A DNA stretch of 64,000 nt from the NCBI GenBank assembly GCA_029258325.1, contig JARHZF010000187.1:1-64000 (forward strand), read 5' to 3'. The notes under the pieces are model-generated. The model ran no database searches. It saw only the letters and a program-made list of their open reading frames with translations, and was not told the origin of the DNA. Of the stretch, positions 9,583 to 19,820 are shown piece after piece. Position numbers and translations under genes: made by a program. Source of the stretch: Anaerobiospirillum sp. GTDB lineage: Bacteria > Pseudomonadota > Gammaproteobacteria > Enterobacterales > Succinivibrionaceae. Position 1 is the first letter of the stretch, and every line of letters begins with the position of its first letter.

Positions 9583-9604
9583 AAAGAGGCTTTAAAGCCT
9601 CTTT
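9583..9604 (-). terminator. Perfect palindrome between mreB and mreC, possible attenuator
   Basis: AAAGAGGC-TTTAAA-GCCTCTTT is a perfect inverted repeat; on the minus strand it is followed by a short T run. It may cause partial termination or mRNA processing, so that MreB is made in excess over MreC/MreD (inference). Confidence 0.55.
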
Positions 9605-9616
9605 AACTAAGAATTT

Positions 9617-10666
9617 CTAATCAAAAATCTCGTTATCTTGAGCATCGTACATTTCTAATGCTCTACCACCACCTCTTGCTACACAAGTTAATGGATCTTC
9701 AGCTACTATAACAGGTATACCTGTTTCTTCACGTAATAACTTATCTAAGTTGTGTAATAAAGCACCACCACCTGATAGCATCATACCTCTTTCTGCAATA
9801 TCAGCAGCAAGCTCTGGAGGTGATTTTTCAAGAGCTACACGCACTGCACTTACAATACCCTTAATAGGATCTGATAATGCTTCTAATATTTCATTAGAGT
9901 TTAAAGTAAATGAACGAGGAACACCTTCAACAACTGAACGACCACGAACTTCTTTTTCGTGCATTTCTTGTTCTGCATAAGCAGAACCAATTTCGATCTT
10001 AACTTGTTCAGCTGTAGCTTCACCTATTTCAAAACGTTTAGTATTGCGTACATAATTAATAATAGCTTGATCAAATCTATCACCACCAATACGAACAGAT
10101 GATGAATACACAACACCATTTAAAGAGATAATAGCAACTTCAGTTGTACCACCACCAATGTCAACAATCATAGAGCCTGCGGCTTCTGATACAGGTAAAC
10201 CTGCACCAATTGCAGCTGCCATTGGTTCTGTAATTAAGAATACTTCACTTGCACCTGCACCTTCAACGGACTCACGAATAGCCCTTCTTTCAACTTGAGT
10301 TGCACCACAAGGAACACAAACCAACACACGTGGAGATGGTTTAAATGGTAAGAAAGATGATCCAGATAAAACTTTATCTATAAAGTACTGAAGCATCTTT
10401 TCTGTATATTGGAAATCTGCAATAACGCCATCTTTCATTGGACGTATAACTTCTATATTGTCAGGGCTTTTACCTAACATTACTTTTGCAGCTTTACCTA
10501 CAGCATCAACTTTGCGTTGAGCACCACCATTTCTATCTAATCTTACTGCAACAACAGAAGGTTCATTTAAAACAATACCTTTGTTCTTTACATATACTAG
10601 TGTATTTGCAGTTCCCAAATCGATAGATAAGTCATTTGAGAACATCCCGCGAAGCTTTTTAAACAT
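9617..10666 (-). CDS. mreB: Rod shape-determining actin homologue MreB
   Basis: MreB polymerises on the inner face of the membrane and directs lateral wall synthesis. The 349 residues have the actin-fold phosphate loops [10 protein letters not shown] (16-25) and [11 protein letters not shown], and the adenosine motif GGGALLHNL. An amphipathic N-terminal MFKKLRGMF would bind the membrane. It is the first gene of mreBCD-maf-tldD. An extended -10 promoter lies about 210 bp upstream. This gives a rod-shaped cell as the expected form. Confidence 0.98.
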   Translation of the reverse strand: MFKKLRGMFSNDLSIDLGTANTLVYVKNKGIVLNEPSVVAVRLDRNGGAQRKVDAVGKAAKVMLGKSPDNIEVIRPMKDGVIADFQYTEKMLQYFIDKVLSGSSFLPFKPSPRVLVCVPCGATQVERRAIRESVEGAGASEVFLITEPMAAAIGAGLPVSEAAGSMIVDIGGGTTEVAIISLNGVVYSSSVRIGGDRFDQAIINYVRNTKRFEIGEATAEQVKIEIGSAYAEQEMHEKEVRGRSVVEGVPRSFTLNSNEILEALSDPIKGIVSAVRVALEKSPPELAADIAERGMMLSGGGALLHNLDKLLREETGIPVIVAEDPLTCVARGGGRALEMYDAQDNEIFD

Positions 10667-10874
10667 TTATTGCTAAGCCTATATAACCTATGCGGTATAA
10701 ATTAAAACTAATTTCTTATTTTGTGCAAAATAGAAAACCTATCAAATAAATTTTTTTATGACTTTATATTATACAAATATATCTGTATTTTTTATATATA
10801 CAGAGAAATTAATAATACAAAAATATCTGTCATTTGTATTACATTAAAGTCATAAAGATACTTTGTGGCACAAA

Positions 10875-10883
10875 TTATAACAC
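10875..10883 (-). promoter_or_regulatory. Extended -10 promoter upstream of mreB
   Basis: On the minus strand the sequence reads TGTTATAAT: a TG dinucleotide one base before a perfect TATAAT. No good -35 is seen, which is usual for extended -10 promoters. The predicted leader of mreB is about 200 bases and AT-rich. Confidence 0.55.
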
Positions 10884-10887
10884 TAGT

Positions 10888-11010
10888 TAAGTATATGAAA
10901 TAATTTGTCACATCATATACAAAGAACTGCTCACATATGAAAGTACTTTATATGTGAGCTTCTTATAAAAAACTCTATAAGCAATCCCCGTTGTTCTGCA
11001 CGGTTTTTTT
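10888..11010 (+). ncRNA. Candidate small RNA between mreB and ssb
   Basis: Both neighbours are on the minus strand, yet the plus strand shows an intrinsic-terminator-like end: CCGT-8 bases-ACGG followed by seven Ts (10988-11010). It is preceded by a strong hairpin, GCTCACATAT/ATATGTGAGC (10929-10959), whose arms extend through AAAG/CTTT after a single bulge. A TATAAC (10876-10881) could be the -10 box, but its -35 is poor. It could equally be ssb 3'-UTR structure read on the minus strand. The terminator stem is only 4 bp. Confidence 0.25.
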
Positions 11011-11030
11011 AATTAGATAAATCTATCTTA

Positions 11031-11819
11031 TTAAAATGGAAGAGCATCATCTTCTAATGAAGCTTCTTGCTTTTGTGTATTATTAGAGTTGCCATCCTTC
11101 ATTACAGGAGCAGGTGACATATCATCTTGATCATTCATTGAATCATTTTGAGATAACATATCATCATCTAAATCCATAGCATCATTATCAAGTGGATTTG
11201 AGTAGATATTACCCATACCACCCATACCGTTCATGTTACCCATGCCTCCCATATTACCCATGGAGTTCATGCCACCTAAATCATTATCATTGCCATAAGG
11301 CATTTGATTTTGCATTGGGTTCATGCCACCATAAGTGTTTTGAGATGAATTTACACGGTTAAACATTGGATTGTTACCGCCACCATTCATAGGTGCACCA
11401 TAACCACCATTTGGATTCATTGGTCTATTATTTGGACGGAAACCATTTGGATTTGGTTGGTTCATCATACCAGGTTGTACAGGACGACCACCTAGCATTT
11501 GCATTTCATCTGCAACAATTTCAGTTACAGAACGCTTTTGACCTTGCTTATCTAAAAATGTACGTGTACGTAATTTACCTTCAACGTAAATTTGAGAACC
11601 TTTATGTAAATATTGCTTTGCTATATCTGCAAGCTTACCCCACATCACAACCCTATGCCACTCTGCATACTCTGTGCTCTCGCCTGTATCAATATTTCTA
11701 CGAACTTCATTTGTTACCATTGAAATATTAGTAACAGAACAACCACTATGAGTAGATCTGCATAGAGGCTCATCACCTAAATTACCAATTAATATTACCT
11801 TATTAACTCCACGAGCCAT
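11031..11819 (-). CDS. ssb: Single-stranded DNA-binding protein
   Basis: SSB coats single-stranded DNA in replication, repair and recombination and recruits partners by its acidic tip. Residues 1-110 form the OB fold (MARGVNKVILIGNLGDEP start; WHRVVMWGKLA). The C-terminal tip EDDALPF corresponds to the classical DDDIPF. At 262 residues it is far longer than E. coli SSB (178). The excess is a linker dominated by Met, Asn, Gly and Gln with repeated GNMGGMGN-like units. It diverges from uvrA, as in E. coli. Confidence 0.97.
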   Translation of the reverse strand: MARGVNKVILIGNLGDEPLCRSTHSGCSVTNISMVTNEVRRNIDTGESTEYAEWHRVVMWGKLADIAKQYLHKGSQIYVEGKLRTRTFLDKQGQKRSVTEIVADEMQMLGGRPVQPGMMNQPNPNGFRPNNRPMNPNGGYGAPMNGGGNNPMFNRVNSSQNTYGGMNPMQNQMPYGNDNDLGGMNSMGNMGGMGNMNGMGGMGNIYSNPLDNDAMDLDDDMLSQNDSMNDQDDMSPAPVMKDGNSNNTQKQEASLEDDALPF

Positions 11820-12312
11820 ACGTAGTACCCTTTTAATTAAATAAAATATATGTTCCGAATCTTAAAATTTTTAAGTCTAAACTTATATGCATTCTTTTGT
11901 AAACTTCTATTATTCGTATAACAAATAATAACTTCAACTACTACATTATCTACATAATGTAATTAGATCTTATGAGAAATATTATAACAAAAGAAAATGT
12001 GAAATATAAATAAGAACTTATATAAAGATCATAATATTTTCAAACTATGTCACATTGATAGCTAAACTAAAAAAAACATTAGTAATTTTTTTGTATTTTT
12101 TAGATAGAAAATTTTACTTACTTAAAAAATAATTAATAAATCTAAGAGCTTTTATTCACTAATACTAAATTAGTTTTATATGATTTCTAAAGTTAAAATT
12201 TAACCGTAAATTTTTATCTATTTTTCACAATAAAAATTAAAAAAAACTATCATATATACAAATATATATGTAAAAATAAGTTAACTAAAATTTAAAAAGT
12301 GTATAGGAAAAT
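11820..12312. promoter_or_regulatory. Divergent ssb/uvrA control region
   Basis: This 493-bp AT-rich gap must hold the promoters of both genes. I find no CTG or CAG trinucleotide anywhere in it, so a standard LexA box (CTGT-N8-ACAG) is absent. The most obvious operator-like element is the inverted repeat CATATATACAAATATATATG (12251-12270), 42 bp before uvrA. GTATAGGAAAAT precedes the uvrA ATG. Confidence 0.5.
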
Positions 12313-15150
12313 ATGGATAATATTGTCATTCGTGGTGCAAAAACACATAATTTAAAAAACATAAATTTAACCATTCCTCGTGATAAATTATGTGTAATTA
12401 CAGGTCTGTCAGGATCTGGCAAATCTTCTCTTGCTTTTGATACCCTTTATGCTGAAGGTCAAAGACGTTATGTAGAATCACTTTCAGCTTATGCTAGACA
12501 ATTTCTACAATTAATGGATAAGCCTGATGTTGAATCTATAGATGGTCTATCTCCATCTATTTCAATTGAACAAAAGTCAACCTCACATAATCCTCGCTCA
12601 ACTGTAGGTACTATTACAGAAATTCATGACTACTTACGTCTTCTTTTTGCTCGTGTAGGTGTAGCTAAATGTATAAATCATAATACTATACTAAAAGCTC
12701 AAACTATATCTCAAATGGTAGATCAAACCCTAGCATTAGAGACAAATACAAAATATATGCTTTTATCACCTGTAGTGCGTGGCAGAAAAGGTGAGTATAA
12801 ACAATTATTTCAAGAACTTGCTAAAGATGGTTTTATTCGTGTGCGTGTAGATGGTTCTGTCTATGACCTATCAGATCCACCTAGTCTTGATTTACATATA
12901 AAACATAATATTGAAGTTGTAGTTGATAGATTTAAAATAAAAGAGGATATTAAACAAAGACTTGCAGAATCTTTTGAAACAGCTTTACGCCTATCAGATG
13001 GTCTTGCTTTAGTGACACCTATAGACCATGATGGAACTTCATTATCTTTTTCATCAAGATACTCATGCCCTGAATGTGGTTACTCCATTCCAGAGCTAGA
13101 ACCTCGTAACTTTTCTTTCAATAATCCTCATGGAGCATGCCCAACTTGTGAAGGTTTAGGCGTGCAAATGGTCTTTAATGAAAGAAAAATAGTTCCAGAT
13201 GAAAATTTAAGTATTTATGATGGCGCTATTGAAGGCTGGGATAGACGCTCATTTTTCTACTATAAAAGAATTGAAGCTACTGCTAAACACTTTAATATAG
13301 ACTTACATAAGCCTTTTAAAGATCTAAGCAAAAAAGAACGCAAAATTATTTTATATGGTTCTGATAATATTGCTGTAAATATGGAGTTTACATCAAGTGA
13401 TGGTAAAACTACTTATAAGAAACTAACACCTTTTGAAGGTGTTATACCTAACTTTAAAAGACGTTTTACAGAAACAGAATCAGATCTTGTACGTGATGAA
13501 CTTCTAAAACTTATGACAGCCCTCCCTTGTGAAACTTGTCATGGCACACGTCTTAAAAAAGAATATTCTCATGTTTTTGTAGCAGATAAAAATCTTCCTC
13601 AAATTAATGAACTATCTATTGAAGATTGCTATAGCTTTTTTGATAATATAGCCCTCTCTCCTCAAGATGCTTCTATTGCTACACGTATCTTAAAAGAGAT
13701 AAAAGAACGTCTTCAATTTCTACTAAATGTAGGTCTATCTTATCTATCCTTATCACGCTCTGCAGAAACTCTATCAGGTGGTGAAGCTCAAAGAATACGT
13801 CTAGCCTCACAAATAGGTGCAGGTCTTGTAGGTGTTATGTATACTCTTGATGAACCTTCAATTGGTCTACATCAACGTGATAATCAAAAACTTTTAGATG
13901 CTCTAATTCATCTTAGAAATCTAGGCAATACTGTTATTGTTGTAGAGCATGATGAAGATGCTATTCGTCAGGCTGATTGTGTTATTGATATAGGTCCTGG
14001 TGCTGGTGTACATGGTGGCGAAATTGTAGCTCAAGGTACTCCTCTTGAGATCATGGAAAATAAAGACTCTCTTACAGGTCAATATCTATCTGGTAAATTA
14101 AAAATAGAAATACCTAAAAAGAGAATAAAAGCTGATTTAAAAAAAGCTTTAACCCTTAAAGGTTGTACTGGCAATAACTTAAAAAATATCAATGTATCAT
14201 TTCCTGTTAATTGTTTTATAGCTGTAACAGGTGTATCAGGCTCTGGTAAATCTACCCTTATTAACGATACCTTAGTTAATATAGCAACACGTGAACTCAA
14301 TAAAGTAAAAACAAATGATGATCCTGCACCTTTTAAGAAAATAGAAGGTCTTGAACATTTTGATAAGATAATTTGTATTGATCAAAGCCCTATAGGAAGA
14401 ACTCCTCGTTCTAATCCTGCAACCTATGTGGGACTTTTCCAAAATATAAGAGATCTCTTTTCACAAACACATGAAGCACGTGCTCGTGGCTATATGCCAG
14501 GTCGTTTTTCTTTTAATGTTAAAGGTGGACGTTGTGAAGCTTGTCAAGGAGATGGTACTATTAAAGTTGCAATGCACTTTTTACCAGATATCTTTGTTCA
14601 ATGTGAAGAGTGTAAAGGTAAAAGATATAATAGAGAAACTTTAGATATATTATATAAAGGTAAAAATATATCTGATGTCTTAAATATGACAGTTGAGGAA
14701 GCTTATACTTTCTTTGAGGCAATACCTCAAATTGCTAAGAAGTTAAAAACATTAATAGACGTAGGTCTATCCTATATTACCCTTGGACAATCAGCTACTA
14801 CATTCTCTGGTGGTGAAGCTCAAAGAATTAAACTTTCAAAAGAGCTATCAAAAAGATCTACAGGTAAAACATTATATGTTTTAGATGAACCTACAACAGG
14901 TCTTCATTTTCATGATATAAAGCAATTACTTGATGTATTGCTAAGACTGCGAGATGAGGGTAATACTATTATTGTAATTGAGCATAATCTTGATGTTATA
15001 AAAACAGCAGATTATATAATTGATTTAGGACCTGAAGGTGGTGTAGGTGGAGGTCAAATTATAGCTACAGGAACACCAGAGGAACTAGCTAAATGTGATA
15101 AATCATTTACAGGTCAATTTTTAAAACCAATATTAAAACGTGGATATTAA
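12313..15150 (+). CDS. uvrA: Excinuclease ABC subunit A
   Basis: UvrA is the damage-recognition ATPase of nucleotide excision repair and loads UvrB. It has two ABC ATPase halves: Walker A GLSGSGKS (31-38) and a second GVSGSGKST (about 638), with LSGGEAQRI and FSGGEAQRI signature motifs. Two zinc modules are present: CPEC...CPTC (about 253-280) and CEAC...CEEC (about 744-770). The 945 residues match E. coli UvrA (940). It is divergent from ssb. Confidence 0.98.
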   Translation: MDNIVIRGAKTHNLKNINLTIPRDKLCVITGLSGSGKSSLAFDTLYAEGQRRYVESLSAYARQFLQLMDKPDVESIDGLSPSISIEQKSTSHNPRSTVGTITEIHDYLRLLFARVGVAKCINHNTILKAQTISQMVDQTLALETNTKYMLLSPVVRGRKGEYKQLFQELAKDGFIRVRVDGSVYDLSDPPSLDLHIKHNIEVVVDRFKIKEDIKQRLAESFETALRLSDGLALVTPIDHDGTSLSFSSRYSCPECGYSIPELEPRNFSFNNPHGACPTCEGLGVQMVFNERKIVPDENLSIYDGAIEGWDRRSFFYYKRIEATAKHFNIDLHKPFKDLSKKERKIILYGSDNIAVNMEFTSSDGKTTYKKLTPFEGVIPNFKRRFTETESDLVRDELLKLMTALPCETCHGTRLKKEYSHVFVADKNLPQINELSIEDCYSFFDNIALSPQDASIATRILKEIKERLQFLLNVGLSYLSLSRSAETLSGGEAQRIRLASQIGAGLVGVMYTLDEPSIGLHQRDNQKLLDALIHLRNLGNTVIVVEHDEDAIRQADCVIDIGPGAGVHGGEIVAQGTPLEIMENKDSLTGQYLSGKLKIEIPKKRIKADLKKALTLKGCTGNNLKNINVSFPVNCFIAVTGVSGSGKSTLINDTLVNIATRELNKVKTNDDPAPFKKIEGLEHFDKIICIDQSPIGRTPRSNPATYVGLFQNIRDLFSQTHEARARGYMPGRFSFNVKGGRCEACQGDGTIKVAMHFLPDIFVQCEECKGKRYNRETLDILYKGKNISDVLNMTVEEAYTFFEAIPQIAKKLKTLIDVGLSYITLGQSATTFSGGEAQRIKLSKELSKRSTGKTLYVLDEPTTGLHFHDIKQLLDVLLRLRDEGNTIIVIEHNLDVIKTADYIIDLGPEGGVGGGQIIATGTPEELAKCDKSFTGQFLKPILKRGY

Positions 15151-15166
15151 ACTAAAGGAAAATATT

Positions 15167-15550
15167 ATGAGTGATATTACAGATACAGAATTTGAAGCTG
15201 CCTTAAAATTAAATGCAGACTACAGAGAGGGCTTTTTCTTAAATAAGATAAAAGAATTAAATGGTCTTTATGTAGTAATAGACTCTGATGGTGGTCCTTA
15301 TGTCTTCTCTGATGATGAAGAAGATGAAGATGGTAATAAAGCAGATATCTTACCTGTATTTTATGGTGAAAGATTTGCAGAACACTTTATTAAAATCAAT
15401 AATCTAGAATCATGTTCTGTAAAATTTATAGGAAGTGATGTATATACCAAGGCATGGGATAATCTTCTTACTGAAAATAATATCTTATTAGGTGTTATGC
15501 CTATTGTAGATGAGTTTAATGTAATAGAGGCAAATACTTTATTTAAGTAA
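15167..15550 (+). CDS. DUF2750-like small acidic protein
   Basis: The 127-residue, strongly acidic cytoplasmic protein resembles DUF2750: an N-terminal helix, then GLYVVIDSDGGPYVF, an acidic run DDEEDEDG, and LPVFYGERFAEHF. No enzymatic motif is visible and the function is unknown. I prefer the ATG at 15167 because AAAGGAAAA precedes it; an in-frame start 27 bp upstream would overlap the end of uvrA. It follows uvrA by 16 bp and is probably co-transcribed with it. Confidence 0.75.
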   Translation: MSDITDTEFEAALKLNADYREGFFLNKIKELNGLYVVIDSDGGPYVFSDDEEDEDGNKADILPVFYGERFAEHFIKINNLESCSVKFIGSDVYTKAWDNLLTENNILLGVMPIVDEFNVIEANTLFK

Positions 15551-15556
15551 AGAAAA

Positions 15557-15580
15557 AAGGTGGAGTTTTATCTCCACCTT
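15557..15580. terminator. Terminator for mlaB (minus) and the DUF2750 gene (plus)
   Basis: A perfect 9-bp stem AAGGTGGAG/CTCCACCTT has a 6-base loop. On the minus strand it is followed by six Ts, so it mainly ends the mla operon; on the plus strand the T run is short. Confidence 0.85.
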
Positions 15581-15585
15581 CTAAT

Positions 15586-15831
15586 TTAAACTTCTATAAA
15601 CAAAGACTGTACACATAAAGTTTTGATTAAGGCTCTTGCCACATTATGCATATTCTTAACCTTTAAAAGATTATTCTCTTTTGTCTTTGCCCACTGTACT
15701 AAAAAAGCTATACCAGATGAATCAATCTTTTTTAAGTTTTGCATATCAAAAACATTTTCTTTAAAGATTTCATCTTTTTTTAAAAAAAGTTCTGGCACTT
15801 CTTTTACTGTAAGATTAGTTAAATCTATCAT
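15586..15831 (-). CDS. mlaB: STAS-domain protein MlaB
   Basis: MlaB is the small cytoplasmic STAS subunit of the MlaFEDB phospholipid transporter, and binds and stabilises the ATPase MlaF. The 81 residues include the STAS core NVFDMQNLKKIDSSGIAFLVQW with the conserved Asp-Ser-Ser. It is the last gene of mlaFEDCB, overlaps the end of mlaC by 4 bp (ATGA) and ends just before a terminator. Confidence 0.9.
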   Translation of the reverse strand: MIDLTNLTVKEVPELFLKKDEIFKENVFDMQNLKKIDSSGIAFLVQWAKTKENNLLKVKNMHNVARALIKTLCVQSLFIEV

Positions 15832-16466
15832 TTATTAACCACAGATTGTGAGCTTAATTTCTTATTGTGTTCTTGTAATAAAGCTATTACAGAATCAATA
15901 CCTTTGCTCTTAATTAATGGAGATAATTCTGATGTTTTAGCATCTAACATAGATATATTTTCTGCAATCATATCAAAAGCTTTCCATTCATTAGTTTTTG
16001 TATTCTTTCTTAATTTAAATACTAACTCTAAATCAGGTTTATTAGCCTCTCTAATTAAGAATTTTACAGATATTAATGACTCATTATCTGCAACTTTCTT
16101 ATATTGAGGTGGAACTAATTCTTGATTTTTATAAGAACCAAGAGCATCAGCATAGGTTGCAACAATATATTGAGAAAAAGCTTTAGTAAATTCCTCTCTT
16201 TGTTGTTCTGTAGTTTGTTTTAAATTAGTACCCATTACCTTATAAGCTGCATACTTTACATCTACATAAGGTAAAAGCTCATTATTAATTAAATCTTTTC
16301 TAAAATTAATATCATTAATCTTATCTTGATTATTCTTTAACTTTGTAAATGTTTGCTCTGCTACAGCAGTAACCATCTTATATGGATCTTTTGTATCAAT
16401 GCTTGCATTTGCAATAGAGGTAAAACCTAAGATAAAACATAGTGAGAAAATAAATTTCTTAAACAT
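15828..16466 (-). CDS. mlaC: Periplasmic phospholipid-binding protein MlaC
   Basis: MlaC shuttles phospholipids between the outer-membrane MlaA complex and MlaFEDB. I place the start at 16466 (212 residues): AAGGTG lies 8 bases upstream, and this Met begins a classic signal peptide MFKKFIFSLCFILGFTSIANA. An in-frame extension to 16532 would run 65 bp into mlaD. The mature part matches the tol_Ttg2 family (DPYKMVTAVAEQTFTKLK; YVDVKYAAYKVMG). It overlaps mlaB by 4 bp. Confidence 0.94.
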   Translation of the reverse strand: MFKKFIFSLCFILGFTSIANASIDTKDPYKMVTAVAEQTFTKLKNNQDKINDINFRKDLINNELLPYVDVKYAAYKVMGTNLKQTTEQQREEFTKAFSQYIVATYADALGSYKNQELVPPQYKKVADNESLISVKFLIREANKPDLELVFKLRKNTKTNEWKAFDMIAENISMLDAKTSELSPLIKSKGIDSVIALLQEHNKKLSSQSVVNK

Positions 16467-16467
16467 A

Positions 16468-16971
16468 TTATTCACCTTTTTCATTAGTTTTTGAGTTTTC
16501 AACAGAAGAACTGTTATATAAGAACTTACCAATTAAATCCTCTAATACAACAGCAGAACCTGTATCCTTTATAGAAGAACCATCTTTTAAATATGAAGTA
16601 CCTAAGTCTTCATCATAAAAACCAGGAGTAATACCAATATATTGTTCACCAATAATACCAGCAGTTAAAATAGATGCTTTGGACTCTTCTGAAATTTCAT
16701 TATATTTTTTCTCAATAGATAAAGAAACAACAGGAATTAAATCTTTTTTATCTAATTTAATAGCACTTACACGACCAATAACAACACCACCTATCTTAAC
16801 TGGTGCTCTTAATTTAAGAGAACCAATATTATCAAACTTAGCATAGACAGTATAAGTATCAGATGAGTCATTTAAAACTAAACCTGCTACCTTTAGTGCC
16901 ATAATTACAGAGGCAAGAACGCCTAATATCATAAATAAGCCAACGCAAAACTCAACTTTAGTAAATTTCAT
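16468..16971 (-). CDS. mlaD: MCE-domain protein MlaD
   Basis: MlaD is anchored in the inner membrane and forms a hexameric MCE ring that passes lipid between MlaC and MlaE. One N-terminal membrane helix (about residues 8-30) is followed by a single MCE domain (YTVYAKFDNIGSLKLRAPVKIGGVVIGRVSAIKLD). The 167 residues match E. coli MlaD (183). It starts 8 bp after mlaE ends and stops 1 bp before mlaC starts. Confidence 0.96.
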   Translation of the reverse strand: MKFTKVEFCVGLFMILGVLASVIMALKVAGLVLNDSSDTYTVYAKFDNIGSLKLRAPVKIGGVVIGRVSAIKLDKKDLIPVVSLSIEKKYNEISEESKASILTAGIIGEQYIGITPGFYDEDLGTSYLKDGSSIKDTGSAVVLEDLIGKFLYNSSSVENSKTNEKGE

Positions 16972-16979
16972 ATTAAATC

Positions 16980-17756
16980 CTAAAACATTAACGCTGTTAA
17001 AATAAAATCTAAACCTAAAATAGCAAGAGATGATTGTACAACAGTATTAGTTGTAGCATCAGATATACCCTGTGATGATGGATGACAATCATAACCATTA
17101 AATAAAGCTATCCATACACAAGCTATAGAAAAGATAAAAGCTTTAATAACCATACTGCCAATATCTTCTGTAAGTTCAACAGCAGCTTGCATACCTGACC
17201 AATAAATACCATCATCAAGACCTAGCCAATCTACACCTACAAATTTACCACCATATATACCTACTAAACAAAATAACATAGATAAAATAGGCATAGATAT
17301 TACACCTGCCCAAAATCTTGGTGATATAACACGGCGAAGAGGATCAACTGCCATCATCTCCATAGAACTTAATTGTTCTGAAGCTTTTAATTGACCAATA
17401 CCTGCTGTAAGAGCAGAACCTGCTCTACCTGCAAATAATAAAGCTGTAACTACAGGTCCTAATTCTCTTATTATAGCAAGTGCAACTAGTGGTCCTAATG
17501 ATGCTGTTGCCATAAAATCTTTTAGAATATTAAAACCTTGTAGACCTAAAACCATACCTATAAATAGACCTGATACTATAATAATAATTATAGATTGCAC
17601 GCCTACAAAATAAATTTGCTCTATTAACAAAGGAAAGTGCTTTTTAAAATTAGGCTTACCTACTAAAGCATGAAATAGCATTATAGAAGATCTACCAAAA
17701 GTACCAACCTTAGCTAAAGAATAACGTCCAAACTGACCTATAAAGTTAAACATCAA
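16980..17756 (-). CDS. mlaE: Phospholipid ABC transporter permease MlaE
   Basis: MlaE is the inner-membrane permease of the Mla lipid transporter. The 258 residues have about five to six hydrophobic segments and the family core [44 protein letters not shown]. It overlaps mlaF by 4 bp, which fits coupled synthesis of permease and ATPase. The length matches E. coli MlaE (260). Confidence 0.97.
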   Translation of the reverse strand: MMFNFIGQFGRYSLAKVGTFGRSSIMLFHALVGKPNFKKHFPLLIEQIYFVGVQSIIIIIVSGLFIGMVLGLQGFNILKDFMATASLGPLVALAIIRELGPVVTALLFAGRAGSALTAGIGQLKASEQLSSMEMMAVDPLRRVISPRFWAGVISMPILSMLFCLVGIYGGKFVGVDWLGLDDGIYWSGMQAAVELTEDIGSMVIKAFIFSIACVWIALFNGYDCHPSSQGISDATTNTVVQSSLAILGLDFILTALMF

Positions 17757-18547
17757 AGTTCCTCAACTAGTGTTTTATCTGTTTTCATCTTAAATGCATA
17801 AGGACCATCAAAATCTCCATTTATAAATTGAATAACTCTAGGATCTTCTGATTGTTTTATTTCATCTGTAGTACCATGACCTATAACCTTACCATCTGCT
17901 AATATATAAATATAATGAGCTATAGACATAATTTCATGTACATCATGTGTAACAACAAGAGATGTTATATCTAAAGTTTGATTTAGGTCTTTAATAAGCT
18001 TAACTAAGATAGCAAGAGTAATAGGATCTTGACCTACAAAAGGTTCATCATACATGATAAGCTCAGGATCAAGTGCAATAGATCTTGCAAGAGATGCACG
18101 ACGTGCCATACCACCTGATAACTCTTGAGGCATAAAGAAAGCTGCACCTCTTAAACCTACAGCTTCAAGTTTCATTAAAACTATATCTTTTATTAAAACT
18201 TCAGGTAAATTTGTATGTTCTCTTAAAGGAAATGCAACATTATCAAATACATTCATATCTGTAAATAAAGCACCACTTTGAAAAAGCATACTCATACGCT
18301 TTCTTGTTTCATACAACTCTTTACGCTTTAAAGCATGCATATCTATACCATCAAAAAAAACCTGACCACTATCAGGTTTTATTTGAGCACCAATAAGTCT
18401 AAGTAAAGTAGTTTTACCTGTGCCAGATGGTCCTAAAATTGCTGTAATTTTACCCTTAGGAATAGATAGACTTATATTGTCATAAATCTTTCTACTTCCA
18501 AAAGAAAAAGATAAGTTTTTAATTTCAATTAAACTGGAAAAATCCAT
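17753..18547 (-). CDS. mlaF: Phospholipid ABC transporter ATPase MlaF
   Basis: MlaF is the cytoplasmic ATPase that powers MlaFEDB. Walker A is GPSGTGKTT (about 38-46), the signature is [13 protein letters not shown], and Walker B is ELIMYDEPF. The 264 residues match E. coli MlaF (269). It is the first gene of the operon and diverges from kdsD across a 304-bp AT-rich gap. In E. coli the same two blocks (mla and kdsD-lpt-rpoN) are adjacent, although co-directional. Confidence 0.97.
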   Translation of the reverse strand: MDFSSLIEIKNLSFSFGSRKIYDNISLSIPKGKITAILGPSGTGKTTLLRLIGAQIKPDSGQVFFDGIDMHALKRKELYETRKRMSMLFQSGALFTDMNVFDNVAFPLREHTNLPEVLIKDIVLMKLEAVGLRGAAFFMPQELSGGMARRASLARSIALDPELIMYDEPFVGQDPITLAILVKLIKDLNQTLDITSLVVTHDVHEIMSIAHYIYILADGKVIGHGTTDEIKQSEDPRVIQFINGDFDGPYAFKMKTDKTLVEEL

Positions 18548-18851
18548 AAAAACTTTTTTTCCTTAATAAAATATATTAATACTAATAATAAAGATTAATA
18601 ACTTTTCTTTAATAATATACAAATTTTCATAACTATACATATAAATTACAAAAAAAGTTTAGCTAAAATTAGCTTTACAAACATAAATCTATAGTAAATC
18701 AAAAGAAAAATTGCTTAATTTTTTTTGTTATCTTTAAAAAATATAATAAAAACACATATAAAAATGTACTTTTATTTAATAATTATAGACCTAAAATTAT
18801 ATAATATTTATAATTAAAACATATAAAAAGGTAGAAAGGAGCTTTTTTTAA
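18548..18851. promoter_or_regulatory. Divergent mlaF/kdsD promoter region
   Basis: This 304-bp gap is very AT-rich and must start both operons. Several TATAAT-like stretches occur (for example near 18800), none with a convincing -35. GGTAGAAAGGAGC before kdsD is a good ribosome-binding site. I see no hairpin or repeat of note. Confidence 0.4.
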
Positions 18852-19820
18852 ATGTTTGTAACAAAGTGTATTGAATCAGGTAAAAGAGTTTTAAAAGAAG
18901 AGGCTCATGCTATTTTAAATTTAGTAGATACTATAGATGAAGACTTTGCTAATGCTATTTCTATTATCTTAAATTGTAAGGGTAAGGTAGTGCTAACAGG
19001 TGTAGGCAAATCAGGTCATATAGCAACTAAGATAGCATCTACTCTTGCAAGTACTGGAACACAATCATTCTTTGTTCAAGCAGGAGAGGCAGCTCATGGT
19101 GATCTTGGTATGATAGGCCAAAATGATGTAGTTATTGCTATATCAAATTCAGGTGAGGGTAATGAACTTAAAATTATGATCCCAAACCTAAGACGTAGAG
19201 AAATTCCTCTTATATCTATTACAGGTAATAAAGAATCATCTCTTGCTAAAGCTTCAAATGTGGCTTTAATAGCTCATGTAGATAAAGAAGCATGCCCTCT
19301 AAACTTAGCCCCTACCTCATCTTCTACAGCTGAACTTGCTTTAGGTGATGCTATTGCTATTGCCCTTGTTGAGGCAAAAGGTTTTTCTGAAAAAGATTTT
19401 GCTCTTTACCATCCAGGTGGTGCTTTAGGTCGTAGACTTTTAGTTCATTGCAAAGATATTATGCATAAAGATATGGAAATTCCTATGATACATGCAGATG
19501 AATCTATTGAAAAAGCTATTTTTGAAATGACTAAAAAATCTCTTGGTATGGTTTGTATTGTAGATAAAGAAAATAAAGCACTAGGTATTTTTACAGATGG
19601 TGATTTAAGACGCACCTTAGGTCAGAAAAAAGATCTAGATACTTTAATTACTGATGTTATGACTACAACATTTACCTATGTATCTGAATTAACCCTAGCT
19701 GCTGATGCACTAACTTTAATGCAAAAAAAGAAAATTACAAGTATGGTAGTTTTAAATGACAATAAAGAATTAGTTGGTGCTTTTAATATGCATGATTTAC
19801 TAAAAGCAGGAATTGTATAA
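18852..19820 (+). CDS. kdsD: Arabinose-5-phosphate isomerase
   Basis: It converts ribulose 5-phosphate to arabinose 5-phosphate, the first step of Kdo synthesis for LPS. An N-terminal SIS domain (VVLTGVGKSGHIATKIASTLASTG; ISNSGEGNELK) is followed by two CBS domains (about residues 200-322). The 322 residues match E. coli KdsD (328). It opens the kdsD-kdsC-lptC-lptA-lptB-rpoN run; kdsC starts one base after its stop codon. Confidence 0.97.
   Translation: MFVTKCIESGKRVLKEEAHAILNLVDTIDEDFANAISIILNCKGKVVLTGVGKSGHIATKIASTLASTGTQSFFVQAGEAAHGDLGMIGQNDVVIAISNSGEGNELKIMIPNLRRREIPLISITGNKESSLAKASNVALIAHVDKEACPLNLAPTSSSTAELALGDAIAIALVEAKGFSEKDFALYHPGGALGRRLLVHCKDIMHKDMEIPMIHADESIEKAIFEMTKKSLGMVCIVDKENKALGIFTDGDLRRTLGQKKDLDTLITDVMTTTFTYVSELTLAADALTLMQKKKITSMVVLNDNKELVGAFNMHDLLKAGIV

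Noticed and set aside
10782-10804. CTGT...ACAG pair upstream of mreB as a LexA box
   Set aside because: The spacing is 13 bases instead of 8, and mreB is not a usual SOS gene; it is more likely a chance AT-rich hairpin.
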